Shown here one piece after another: positions 1 through 7,680 of a DNA stretch of 64,000 nucleotides (position 1 is the first letter of the stretch; each line of letters begins with the position of its first letter). Location of the stretch: the NCBI RefSeq assembly GCF_025149465.1, contig NZ_CP102275.1, forward strand, positions 248,001-312,000, in the 5' to 3' direction. This DNA is from Thomasclavelia spiroformis DSM 1552. GTDB lineage: Bacteria; Bacillota_I; Bacilli_A; Erysipelotrichales; Coprobacillaceae. The position numbers and the translations under genes were made by a program. Below the pieces are notes generated by a model. It did not search any database. It was not told the origin of the DNA and worked only from the letters and a program-made list of their open reading frames with translations.

Positions 1-186
1 AATCAGGATGTTATGCCTGGAGATATATTATGGAAAGTTGATCTTGACTATATTAAAGCTAATGCTGTAAGTGAAGAAATTATGATTATTGTTATAAATG
101 CATCAAAAGATACGGAATTTGTGAAATTATATGGGTATAAAGAGCAAGGTGAATTAATTGGATTTATTAAAAAGGAGGAACGTTGA
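1..186 (+). CDS. PTS glucose-type EIIA domain, C-terminal end (partial)
   Basis: The window opens inside this gene; 61 codons remain before the TGA at 184-186. The visible residues (VMPGDILWKVDLDYIKANAV, then IIVIN) match the last part of a glucose/beta-glucoside-type EIIA domain, where a GD-LL-D-I pattern precedes the final beta strand. Such domains take phosphate from HPr and pass it to EIIB of a sugar permease at the membrane; here it may be the C-terminal domain of a fused EIIBCA permease. The next gene is a LicT-like antiterminator whose SD lies inside this reading frame, so the two are translationally linked. The sugar cannot be told from this fragment. Confidence 0.75.
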   Translation, partial: NQDVMPGDILWKVDLDYIKANAVSEEIMIIVINASKDTEFVKLYGYKEQGELIGFIKKEER

Positions 187-188
187 CA

Positions 189-1019
189 ATGTATGAGATT
201 GTAAAAGTATTGAATAACAACACGCTTTTAGCTTTAAAAGATAATCAGGAAGTTATTTTTTTAGGTAAAGGAATAGGATTTAAAAAGAAGGTTGGAGAGT
301 TATTTCAACCAGATGAGCAATGTCAAGAATATGCATTGGTAGAAAAAGGAAATGGAAAAAGAAATATAGAAAAAGATATCGTTAGTATTAATCCTATCTT
401 TATCGAAATAGCGTCAGAAATTATTCGTTTAGCTAAAATACAATTTGATCATGTTGACGAAAAAATATTATTACCATTGGTTGATCATATCGAATTTGCA
501 ATTTCAAGGTTAGAAAATAAAATGGAAATAAATAATCCTTTTACTAAAGATATAGAATTACTTTTCCCAGAAGAATATAAGATAGCTTTAAAAGGGCGAG
601 AAATCATTGAAAAATATACTCAGTATAAAATTCCTGATAATGAGGTTGGATACATTACATTACATGTTCATTCAGCAATAAGTACAAGTAAAACAACTGA
701 ATCAATTCAAGTAATGGAAGTTATTCGTGAAAATATTGATCAGTTAAGAAAAGATTTAAGAATTACTATTGATGAAAATTCAATTTCTTATACACGTTTA
801 ATGAATCATCTCAAATATTTATTATTAAGATTAGATACTAAAGAAAAATTACAAATGGATATTAGTGATTTTACAAAAACTAAATTTCCGTTTGCATATG
901 AACAAGCAACAAATATGTGCCAACAGCTATCAAAAGTATTAGATAAAGAAATTCCAGAAACAGAGATAGGTTATTTAGCTTTACATTTGGAACGTATTTT
1001 ATCATTGGAATTAAAATAA
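189..1019 (+). CDS. licT: BglG/LicT-family transcriptional antiterminator
   Basis: The 276-residue product has the layout of PTS-controlled antiterminators: an RNA-binding CAT domain at about 1-55 (VLNNNTLLAL and GKGIGFKKK are typical), PRD1 at about 65-170 and PRD2 at about 175-275. The PRDs contain the usual histidines (VDH and HVHS in PRD1, MNH and ALHLER in PRD2), which are the phosphorylation sites by which the PTS controls dimerisation. The dimer binds an RAT hairpin in mRNA and prevents termination. ATG 189 was chosen over TTG 183 because AAGGAGG at about 173-179 is correctly spaced only from 189. It directly follows a PTS EIIA gene, probably part of the permease it controls; no RAT site is inside the window. 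Confidence 0.88.
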   Translation: MYEIVKVLNNNTLLALKDNQEVIFLGKGIGFKKKVGELFQPDEQCQEYALVEKGNGKRNIEKDIVSINPIFIEIASEIIRLAKIQFDHVDEKILLPLVDHIEFAISRLENKMEINNPFTKDIELLFPEEYKIALKGREIIEKYTQYKIPDNEVGYITLHVHSAISTSKTTESIQVMEVIRENIDQLRKDLRITIDENSISYTRLMNHLKYLLLRLDTKEKLQMDISDFTKTKFPFAYEQATNMCQQLSKVLDKEIPETEIGYLALHLERILSLELK

Positions 1020-1070
1020 GAGTGTTTAATTAATAAATTGTTATTTTGTGGAATAAAATTTAAAATTTAC

Positions 1071-1099
1071 TTGAAAAAATAAGATATTAATGTTATCAT
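1071..1099 (+). promoter_or_regulatory. Sigma-A-type promoter of rpmE
   Basis: TTGAAA (1071-1076) and TATCAT (1094-1099) are separated by 17 bp and lie about 55 bp before the rpmE start. This fits a housekeeping promoter that gives a short leader. Confidence 0.55.
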
Positions 1100-1155
1100 A
1101 CATAAGAAACTTACTTTGTAGTAAAGAAGACTATAAGGCGGAAGGAGATAAAAAA

Positions 1156-1359
1156 ATGAAAAAAGGAATTCATCCAAATTACAAAAAAGTAAAAGTAGTT
1201 TGTACTTCTTGTGGAAACGAATTTGAAAGTGGATCAGTTTTAGATGAAGTACGTGTTGATACTTGCTCAAATTGTCATCCTTTTTATACTGGTAAACAAA
1301 GATTTGCTAGTGCAGATGGACGAGTTGATAAATTTAATAAAAAATACGGATTCAAATAA
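1156..1359 (+). CDS. rpmE: 50S ribosomal protein L31, zinc-binding type
   Basis: The 67-residue basic protein has the typical L31 start MKKGIHPNY and end, with Cys16-x2-Cys19 and Cys37-x2-Cys40 forming the zinc site of the C+ (zinc-containing) type. L31 sits on the large subunit at the intersubunit bridge to the 30S head. ATG 1156 follows GGAAGGAG with normal spacing; an in-frame extension back to 1090 is not supported by a ribosome binding site or by family length. It is a single-gene unit with its own promoter and a strong terminator. Confidence 0.97.
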   Translation: MKKGIHPNYKKVKVVCTSCGNEFESGSVLDEVRVDTCSNCHPFYTGKQRFASADGRVDKFNKKYGFK

Positions 1360-1369
1360 TTTAAAAATT

Positions 1370-1391
1370 AAGGGGCTTAGTCCCCTTTTTT
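1370..1391 (+). terminator. Rho-independent terminator after rpmE
   Basis: Stem AAGGGG / CCCCTT with a six-base loop, followed directly by a T run. Confidence 0.85.
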
Positions 1392-1477
1392 GATTTATTT
1401 ATTAAAAAATTATTCATTAACTGTAAACAAAAAATATTTATGTTATAATACTTTTACAAAAAAGAGGGAGTGAGTAG

Positions 1478-2227
1478 ATGCAATTTCATGTTTTAGCGAG
1501 TGGTTCTAAAGGAAATAGTACTTTTATTTTTGATGAAGGAATTGGAATATTAATTGATTGTGGAATCAGTAGAAAACAGCTATTATATAAATTAAATAAC
1601 TTGGGTTTTAATGAAAATAATATTAATTATGTACTTTTAACACACGATCATTATGATCACAATAAAAATATAAATATATTTGATAATAAGATATGTTATT
1701 GTGGTAAAGGGTGTATAAAAGATATTGATACTGCTCATGAACTAACCCCATATAAATCATTTAATTTAGCACATTATGAAATTATGCCTTTAAGTATTTC
1801 TCATGATGCTACAAGTCCTCTAGCATATGTCATTAAAGGAAAAAAAGAAAGTATTTTATATATGACAGATACAGGATACGTTTCGCAAAAAAATCGACAA
1901 TATATTAATAATTTAGATTATTATATTATTGAAAGTAATCATGATGTTGAAATGCTAATGAAAACTAATCGTCCTTATTTTTTAAAGCAAAGAATTCAAG
2001 GAGATGTAGGTCATTTAGATAATGTTTATAGTGCCAGATTAATGGTTGAATTGATTGGTGATAGAACTAAGGAGATTGTTTTAGCACATCTAAGTGAAGA
2101 AGCTAATAGTGAGCAAGTAGCATTAACAACATATATGAAAATTTTTTATGAATATAATCTAGATTTTAATAACATTAAAGTTGCTAGTCAGGTTAATGTT
2201 ATTAGTGGGGGAGATTATGAAGATTAA
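1478..2227 (+). CDS. walJ: WalJ/YycJ-like metallo-beta-lactamase-fold hydrolase
   Basis: The 249-residue cytoplasmic protein begins with the conserved VLASGSKGNST and carries the metal-binding motif THDHYDH near residue 55, with further ligands in AHLSEE near the end. WalJ (YycJ) proteins are dsDNA exonuclease-like MBL enzymes associated with DNA repair and, in Bacillus, with the WalRK cell-wall locus. Here walRK is not adjacent, but the following gene is rlmH, which keeps the Firmicutes yycJ-rlmH neighbourhood. A TATAAT at 1444-1449 precedes the gene. The start at 1478 follows an AGAGGGAG site. The last 11 bases overlap rlmH. Confidence 0.88.
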   Translation: MQFHVLASGSKGNSTFIFDEGIGILIDCGISRKQLLYKLNNLGFNENNINYVLLTHDHYDHNKNINIFDNKICYCGKGCIKDIDTAHELTPYKSFNLAHYEIMPLSISHDATSPLAYVIKGKKESILYMTDTGYVSQKNRQYINNLDYYIIESNHDVEMLMKTNRPYFLKQRIQGDVGHLDNVYSARLMVELIGDRTKEIVLAHLSEEANSEQVALTTYMKIFYEYNLDFNNIKVASQVNVISGGDYED

Positions 2228-2696
2228 AATAATATGTGTTGGTAAATTAAAAGAAAAGTATTTAGTAGCTGGAGTAAATGAGTATATAAAAAGATTAAAA
2301 GGGTATTGTAAAGTTGAAATATACGAAGTAGCAGATGAAAGTATTCCTGATAATTGTTCACTTGCTAATGAGGTCATTATAAAAGATAAAGAGGGAATAA
2401 AGATTCTTGATAAAATAAAACAAGATGATTATGTTATTTTATTAGATGTTTCAGGTAATCAGATTGATTCAGTTGAATTGTCAAAACAAGTGGAAAGTTG
2501 TATGATAAATGGAAAAAGTACAATTGATTTTGTTATCGGGGGATCTTTAGGACATGGTTCTAAAATATTAGAGCGTGCTAATTATCGATTAAGCTTTTCA
2601 AAAATGACCTTTCCTCATCAGTTAATGAGATTGATTTTAGTAGAACAGATTTATCGAGCATTTAAGATTATGAAAAATGAAAACTATCATAAATAA
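2217..2696 (+). CDS. rlmH: 23S rRNA pseudouridine1915 N3-methyltransferase
   Basis: The 159-residue SPOUT-class enzyme methylates the pseudouridine at position 1915 in helix 69 of 23S rRNA, using S-adenosylmethionine. The start MKIKIICVGKLKEKYL, the central FVIGGSLGHG (the SAM-binding knot) and the end LILVEQIYRAFKI-NENYHK are hallmarks of RlmH. ATG 2217 was chosen because it gives the family N-terminus and overlaps the end of walJ by 11 bases, indicating translational coupling; upstream in-frame starts lie inside walJ. Confidence 0.96.
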   Translation: MKIKIICVGKLKEKYLVAGVNEYIKRLKGYCKVEIYEVADESIPDNCSLANEVIIKDKEGIKILDKIKQDDYVILLDVSGNQIDSVELSKQVESCMINGKSTIDFVIGGSLGHGSKILERANYRLSFSKMTFPHQLMRLILVEQIYRAFKIMKNENYHK

Positions 2697-2707
2697 GGAG
2701 ACTAATA

Positions 2708-3004
2708 ATGGAAGTAGGATTAGTTATTGCAATGTTTGTTTGTAATGCTTTGGCACTTAATTTTATGGTTAATGGCAAACATAAATTATCAGGTACTTTT
2801 AATATCATTAATTTATGTTTGATTGTAGCAACTGCTTATCAGTTTGAGTTAGTTGATTCAATTATCATGGTATTGATTATTTTTGCGATTTTAATTATTA
2901 TTGGTTTGATTTTGAATAAGAAAAGAAAAGAGAGAAAGTTTGCAAATCAAATTATTGATGCGAAAATTGAAGAAAAGAGAGGAGAAAATAAATGGAAACA
3001 GTAA
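2708..3004 (+). CDS. Small membrane protein of unknown function
   Basis: The 98-residue protein has about three hydrophobic segments (roughly 2-22, 30-48 and 50-68) followed by a strongly charged tail rich in Lys, Arg and Glu. I do not recognise a family. It lies in the rlmH-cyclophilin operon: it starts 11 bases after rlmH and its last 13 bases overlap the cyclophilin start, so it is expressed with them. The charged tail is predicted to be cytoplasmic. Confidence 0.7.
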   Translation: MEVGLVIAMFVCNALALNFMVNGKHKLSGTFNIINLCLIVATAYQFELVDSIIMVLIIFAILIIIGLILNKKRKERKFANQIIDAKIEEKRGENKWKQ

Positions 3005-3474
3005 AAATTGCTATTGAAATGGAAGATGGAGAAGTAATGAAAGGAGAACTTTATCCTGAAATTGCCCCAATTACAGTTGAAAATTTTTTAAATTTAATTG
3101 ATCAAGATTTTTTTGCAGGGTTAATCTTCCACCGTGTTATCCCTGGATTTATGATCCAAGGTGGTGGGTATGATAAAGACTTTAATCATCATGAAGCTAA
3201 AAGTATTAAAGGAGAATTTAGTAGTAATGGTGTAAAAAATGATTTGTTACATACACGTGGCGTATTATCAATGGCTCGTACAATGGTTCCAGATTCAGCT
3301 TCTTCACAGTTTTTTATTATGCATGAAGATGCTCCACATTTAGATGGGCAATATGCTGCATTTGGAAAAATTACTGAGGGACTAGAAATAGTTGATAAAA
3401 TTGCCAATATGCCAAGAAACTTTCAAGATTGTCCTAATGAGCCAGTTGTTATTAAAACAATTAGAAGAGATTAG
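2992..3474 (+). CDS. Peptidyl-prolyl cis-trans isomerase, cyclophilin type
   Basis: The 160-residue protein is a single cyclophilin domain that catalyses proline isomerisation during protein folding. Recognisable elements are the catalytic FHRVIPGFMIQGG, SMARTMVPDSASSQFFI and the HLDGQYAAFGKI segment, all in the expected order. There is no signal peptide, so it is cytoplasmic (PpiB-like). ATG 2992 is preceded by GAGGAG and lies inside the end of the previous gene, which implies coupled translation. Confidence 0.95.
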   Translation: METVKIAIEMEDGEVMKGELYPEIAPITVENFLNLIDQDFFAGLIFHRVIPGFMIQGGGYDKDFNHHEAKSIKGEFSSNGVKNDLLHTRGVLSMARTMVPDSASSQFFIMHEDAPHLDGQYAAFGKITEGLEIVDKIANMPRNFQDCPNEPVVIKTIRRD

Positions 3475-3478
3475 TAAA

Positions 3479-3739
3479 ATGAAAATGTTTATTTTAGAAA
3501 ATTGTCCACATTGTAAAAGAGCTCGTGCTTGGATTGAGGAATTGAAACAAGAAAATCCAATATATCAAAGTATTGAAATTGAATTAATTGATGAACAAGA
3601 AAACATTGAAATAGCTAATCGATATGATTATTATTATGTGCCTGCGTTATTTGATGGTAATATTAAATTACATGAGGGAGTAGCCTCAAAAGAAGGGATA
3701 AGAAAAATTTTTGATAAATATTTAAAAAATGATATATAA
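3479..3739 (+). CDS. Thioredoxin/glutaredoxin-like protein
   Basis: The 86-residue protein carries a CPHC active site at about residues 9-12 (ENCPHCKRA) and a YYYVPALF segment with the cis-proline typical of the thioredoxin fold. It is probably a small cytoplasmic thiol-disulfide oxidoreductase. ATG 3479 lies just after the cyclophilin stop; a second ATG at 3485 is also possible, and the upstream SD is weak. It is the last gene of the walJ-rlmH operon and is followed by a terminator. Its partner is not visible. Confidence 0.75.
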   Translation: MKMFILENCPHCKRARAWIEELKQENPIYQSIEIELIDEQENIEIANRYDYYYVPALFDGNIKLHEGVASKEGIRKIFDKYLKNDI

Positions 3740-3775
3740 AAGCGCCAGGATAAGATATAATTAAAGGCGCTTTTG
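3737..3775 (+). terminator. Rho-independent terminator
   Basis: AAAAGCGCC pairs with GGCGCTTTT across a loop of about 20 bases, ending in a T-rich tail. It closes the operon that begins at walJ. Confidence 0.75.
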
Positions 3776-3847
3776 TCTTGAAGATATAATAAAATATTAG
3801 TTCTGTACCTTAAGAAGTAGAATAATGGTGAAAGAGGGCGATGAAAT

Positions 3848-4462
3848 ATGATAAAGTTTGATATAAAAAAAGAATATCCGCAATTGTATCGGGCGACTAC
3901 TAAAAAGATTAGCCAAATAGTAGTGCCTAAGTTAAAATATATTGCAATAGATGGAATTGGTAATCCTACTGTTTTAGAATTTAAAGATAAGTCAAAATTA
4001 ATGTTTGCAATTAATAAGTCTTTAAGAAAATATTATCAAAATGAAGGTATCACTTTTAGTGGATCTAAATTGGAGGGGATTTGGGATACATATGATAATA
4101 GTCATTTTGATGTAACAAGAAAACAAATGATAAAATATACTTTAATGATGTTACAGCCCCCTATATTAACAGAAGAAATATTAGAAAAAGTTAAGGCGGA
4201 ATTATTAGCTAAAACAAATAATTCTTATATTTTAGATGTTTATTTCAAGGAATTTGAAGAAGGTGAATGTATTCAAATGCTACATATTGGACCTTATAAT
4301 ACAGAGATAAATTCTACTAAGGAAATTATGGAATATATAACTGTTGCTAATTTGAAATTAAGTGGATTTCATCACGAAATATATTTAAATAAACCAGAGT
4401 ATGTAGCACCAGAGAATTTAAAAACAATTGTACGTTATCCAGTAAAGGAGGATTTAGTTTAA
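3848..4462 (+). CDS. GyrI-like small-molecule-binding domain protein
   Basis: The 204-residue protein resembles the stand-alone GyrI-like (SOUL/BmrR effector-domain fold) proteins of COG4832. Supporting patches are VPKLKYIAIDGIGNP near the N-terminus and IQMLHIGPYNTE in the second half, where such domains bind hydrophobic or cationic small molecules. It has no DNA-binding part. It is directly followed, without spacing, by a phosphodiesterase gene and probably shares a transcript with it. The ligand is unknown. Confidence 0.72.
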   Translation: MIKFDIKKEYPQLYRATTKKISQIVVPKLKYIAIDGIGNPTVLEFKDKSKLMFAINKSLRKYYQNEGITFSGSKLEGIWDTYDNSHFDVTRKQMIKYTLMMLQPPILTEEILEKVKAELLAKTNNSYILDVYFKEFEEGECIQMLHIGPYNTEINSTKEIMEYITVANLKLSGFHHEIYLNKPEYVAPENLKTIVRYPVKEDLV

Positions 4463-5014
4463 ATGAAATTAATGTTTATATCTGATATACATGGATCATT
4501 TTATTATGCTAATGAAGCAATTAAAAAGTTTGAAAAAGAAAAAGCAGATAAGTTAATCATATTAGGTGATATTTTATATCATGGACCTCGTAATGATTTA
4601 CCTAAAGAGTATGCTCCTAAAAAAGTTATTAGTTTATTGAATGCTTATAAAAATAAAATAATAGCTGTTCGTGGTAACTGTGATGCTGAAGTTGATCAAA
4701 TGGTTTTAGATTTTCCAATTCGTAGTGATTATGCTACAATTGATGTTGATAATCATCATTTCTTTTTGACACATGGACATTTATTTGATGAGAATAATTT
4801 GCCTAATTTAAATAGTGGAGATATTTTTGTTTATGGACATATTCATAAACAAGTTATGAAAATAGAAAATGGAATTTATATTATTAATCCTTCTTCTATT
4901 TCTTTACCTAAAGAAGGTAATAATAGTTATGGTATCTATGAAAATGATGAATTTATGATTAAAGAGTTTGATAATAGCATTATTAAAAGAATAAAGTTTG
5001 AAAAGGCAATGTAA
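4463..5014 (+). CDS. yfcE: YfcE-like metallophosphodiesterase
   Basis: The 183-residue calcineurin-like phosphoesterase has the full metal motif series: DIHG near residue 8, GDIL near 34, GNCD near 73, THGH near 105 and GHIH near 126. YfcE proteins hydrolyse phosphodiester model substrates using Mn; the natural substrate is not settled. ATG 4463 follows immediately after the GyrI-like stop, and the SD AAGGAGG lies in that gene's end. Confidence 0.88.
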   Translation: MKLMFISDIHGSFYYANEAIKKFEKEKADKLIILGDILYHGPRNDLPKEYAPKKVISLLNAYKNKIIAVRGNCDAEVDQMVLDFPIRSDYATIDVDNHHFFLTHGHLFDENNLPNLNSGDIFVYGHIHKQVMKIENGIYIINPSSISLPKEGNNSYGIYENDEFMIKEFDNSIIKRIKFEKAM

Positions 5015-5109
5015 ATTGTCTTTTTGTATATTTGATATTAAATAAAATATGTTATTGGTACTATTTAGATAATAAAATAATATTATATAAATAAAAAATT
5101 ATCATTTTA

Positions 5110-5138
5110 TTCACACTGAAAAAAAGTAACTGTATAAT
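5110..5138 (+). promoter_or_regulatory. Promoter of glnN
   Basis: TTCACA (5110-5115) and a perfect TATAAT (5133-5138) are separated by 17 bp. A TTTGTATGCC element, read on the minus strand (5142-5151), lies just downstream of the -10, at the same place as the similar element at the aconitase promoter. The leader is about 55 bases. Confidence 0.65.
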
Positions 5139-5198
5139 AACGGCATACAAACATATATGTAATATATAATTAATAAAAGTTATAAGGAGGGCTGTAAA

Positions 5199-7277
5199 AT
5201 GGAAATGACTAGATTATTAGAGGATTATGGATGTTTAACATTTAGTGATGATGTAATGAAGGAACGAATTCCAAAATCTATTTATAAAGAGTTTCATGCA
5301 TCTTTAGATAAGGGAGAAGAATTATCAAAAGAATGTGCAACAGTAATTGCTAATGCGATGAAAATATGGGCATTAGAAAATGGAGCAACACATTTTACTC
5401 ATTGGTTTATGCCAATGACTGGATTAACAGCAGAAAAACATGATGCATTTATTGAACCGGATGGTTCTAAAGCAGTATTAGAATTTAGTGGAAAGACTTT
5501 AAGAAAAGGAGAGCCTGATGCTTCATCTTTTCCATCTGGAGGCTTAAGAGCAACATTTGAAGCTAGAGGATATACTGCATGGGATTGTACTTCGCCAGCA
5601 TTTGTAAAGGATAGCAGTTTATATATACCAACTTTATTTTGTTCATATACAGGTGAGGCACTGGATAAAAAAACACCATTATTAAGATCATGTGATGCTT
5701 TATCAAAAGCTGCATGTAGATTATTACCATTATTAGGAGTTGAAGGTGTAACAAAAGTAACAGCATCAGTTGGTGCTGAACAAGAATATTTTTTAGTGTT
5801 AGATGAGTATTATCAGCAAAGAATGGATTTAAAATTAACTGGTCGTACTTTATTTGGCACAATGGCGCCAAAAGGACAAGAACTTGAAGATCATTACTTT
5901 GGTAGTCTTAAACGTAAAGTAGCAGCGTTTATGAAAGATTTAGACCATGAATTATGGAGGTATGGAATTCCTTCAAAAACAAAGCATAATGAAGTTGCAC
6001 CAGCACAACACGAAGTGGCTTGTGTATATTCCAAAGTTAACATTACAACTGATAACAATCATTTATTAATGCAAATAATGCAAGATATTGCTAAAAAACA
6101 TGGACTTCGTTGTTTATTGCATGAAAAACCATTTGCAGGTGTTAATGGATCTGGAAAACATGATAATTGGTCGGTTATTACTAATACTGGTATTAATTTA
6201 TTTAATCCAGGAAATAATCCAGCAGAAAATAAACCATTTATAGCTGCACTTGCATGTACAATTAGAGCAGTTGATATGTATGCTGATTTAATGCGCATGA
6301 GTATTGCAAGCGCAGGAAATGATCATCGTTTGGGAGCTAATGAAGCCCCTCCAGCCATTATTTCAATGTTTTTAGGTGAGGATTTGGAAGCTCTTATTGA
6401 TGAAATTTGTGAAGGTAAGGAAATTAAAAAAGCAAATACATCTCGTTTTGCAACAGGAGTATCAGTTGTTCCAACTTTTTCTAAAGATAATACAGATCGT
6501 AATCGTACTTCTCCTTTTGCCTTTACAGGTAATAAATTTGAGTTTAGAGGGGTCGGTTCTAGTCAATCCATTGCTGGACCAAATACAGTGTTAAATTCTA
6601 TTTTTGCAGATTCAATGGAAGTTATGGCTGATGAAATTGATGGTGGTAAGTCATTTGAAACAGTGGTAAAAGAATTTATAACTAAGCATCGACGTATTAT
6701 TTTTAATGGTGATGGTTATTCAGCAAAATGGGAAGAAAAGGCCAAAGAACTAGGATTGCTTAATAATAAAAATACAGTTGATGCATTAAATTGTTTAAAA
6801 GATCAAAAGAATGTTGATATGTTTAAACGTTTAGGTGTTTATAGTGATATTGAATTAAAAGCTCGTCATGAAATATTATTAGAAAGTTATATAAAAACAA
6901 TTCAATTAGAAGGATTAACGGCTTTAAAGATGGCTAAAACCCAACTTTATCCTGCGGTTTGTGATTATTTAGCTAAGCTTTCTTCAGAAATTGTATCAAT
7001 TAAAAATGCCGATTTAGATGCTGAATTCTTATTTAAAGATGCTAATAAATTAACTAAACAAGTTAAATTAATGAAAGAGGAAATGGATAAGTTAGAGCAA
7101 AATATTAAATTTGCACAAAATTTAGATGATAATATTGAAAAACAAGCAATTGTTTGGCGTGATTATGTATTTACATCAATGCAATCATTAAGAGAAATAA
7201 CTGATATGATTGAAGAATCAGTTGATGCTAAATATTGGCCAATTCCTACTTATGTAGATTTATTGTTTGGAATTTAA
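5199..7277 (+). CDS. glnN: Glutamine synthetase, type III (GSIII)
   Basis: The 692-residue protein matches the long GSIII family rather than the 440-470-residue GSI. It makes glutamine from glutamate, ammonia and ATP as a large homo-oligomer in the cytoplasm. Visible GSIII blocks include THWFMPMTG, EPDASSFPSGGLR, GAEQEYF, HNEVAPAQHE, GVNGSGKHDNWS and NDHRLGANEAPPA, which supply the metal, glutamate and nucleotide sites. ATG 5199 follows AAGGAGG with good spacing. The gene has its own promoter and a terminator, so it is monocistronic. It is the main ammonia-assimilation gene visible here. Confidence 0.96.
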   Translation: MEMTRLLEDYGCLTFSDDVMKERIPKSIYKEFHASLDKGEELSKECATVIANAMKIWALENGATHFTHWFMPMTGLTAEKHDAFIEPDGSKAVLEFSGKTLRKGEPDASSFPSGGLRATFEARGYTAWDCTSPAFVKDSSLYIPTLFCSYTGEALDKKTPLLRSCDALSKAACRLLPLLGVEGVTKVTASVGAEQEYFLVLDEYYQQRMDLKLTGRTLFGTMAPKGQELEDHYFGSLKRKVAAFMKDLDHELWRYGIPSKTKHNEVAPAQHEVACVYSKVNITTDNNHLLMQIMQDIAKKHGLRCLLHEKPFAGVNGSGKHDNWSVITNTGINLFNPGNNPAENKPFIAALACTIRAVDMYADLMRMSIASAGNDHRLGANEAPPAIISMFLGEDLEALIDEICEGKEIKKANTSRFATGVSVVPTFSKDNTDRNRTSPFAFTGNKFEFRGVGSSQSIAGPNTVLNSIFADSMEVMADEIDGGKSFETVVKEFITKHRRIIFNGDGYSAKWEEKAKELGLLNNKNTVDALNCLKDQKNVDMFKRLGVYSDIELKARHEILLESYIKTIQLEGLTALKMAKTQLYPAVCDYLAKLSSEIVSIKNADLDAEFLFKDANKLTKQVKLMKEEMDKLEQNIKFAQNLDDNIEKQAIVWRDYVFTSMQSLREITDMIEESVDAKYWPIPTYVDLLFGI

Positions 7278-7278
7278 G

Positions 7279-7307
7279 AGTTATAGGCAATGCTTATAAC
7301 TTTTTTT
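7279..7307 (+). terminator. Terminator of glnN
   Basis: GTTATAGGC and GCTTATAAC form a nine-base stem with one wobble and a three-base loop, followed by seven Ts. Confidence 0.8.
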
Positions 7308-7361
7308 ATTTAATAAGAATTTGGATTCGTCAACGGGTATATTGTAAAAATAAAACTATAA

Positions 7362-7385
7362 GGGTACCTTTAAAATAAGGTACCC
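7362..7385. repeat. Perfect 9-bp inverted repeat at the 3' side of the IS91-like element
   Basis: GGGTACCTT and AAGGTACCC flank a six-base loop. It may be the element's terminal hairpin or the terminator of its two minus-strand genes. Confidence 0.6.
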
Positions 7386-7404
7386 AAAAAAGTGTCAGAA
7401 AATA

Positions 7405-7680
7405 TTATTTCCTGAACATGTTTTTATTACACTCTGGACATTGGCAGCTGTATCTTCTTTCTTTTGATCCGTTATGTAATTCTATTTCCAAAAATTCTTC
7501 CAGTATCCAATCAGGTACGTCTTCTTCATACCCGCATGATTCACATTTCATCCTGACCATTACATCATTTTCAATAAACTGCATAAGTTCTTCATCAGTC
7601 CATCCCTGTTGCTGCTGGTCTGGTTCGACTTTTGAGATACTTTGAGTTGTAGATGCATCCGTTTCGATATCGTCTGTCAT
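7405..7680 (-). CDS. Zinc-ribbon accessory protein of the IS91-like element
   Basis: The 91-residue acidic protein has paired cysteines Cys46-x2-Cys49 and Cys79-x-Cys81-x2-Cys84, suggesting a zinc ribbon in its second half. I do not know a named family. Its ATG at 7680 has an excellent SD (GGAGGG, about 7 bases upstream) and it overlaps the transposase C-terminus by 86 bases in another frame. The SD and preserved cysteines argue that it is a real second gene of the element and not a shadow frame. It may assist DNA binding or regulate transposition (inference). Confidence 0.65.
   Translation of the reverse strand: MTDDIETDASTTQSISKVEPDQQQQGWTDEELMQFIENDVMVRMKCESCGYEEDVPDWILEEFLEIELHNGSKERRYSCQCPECNKNMFRK

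Noticed and set aside
5035-5109. Possible riboswitch or RNA thermometer before glnN
   Set aside because: The stretch is AT-rich with no stable long stem and lies upstream of the predicted -35, so it would not be transcribed with glnN.
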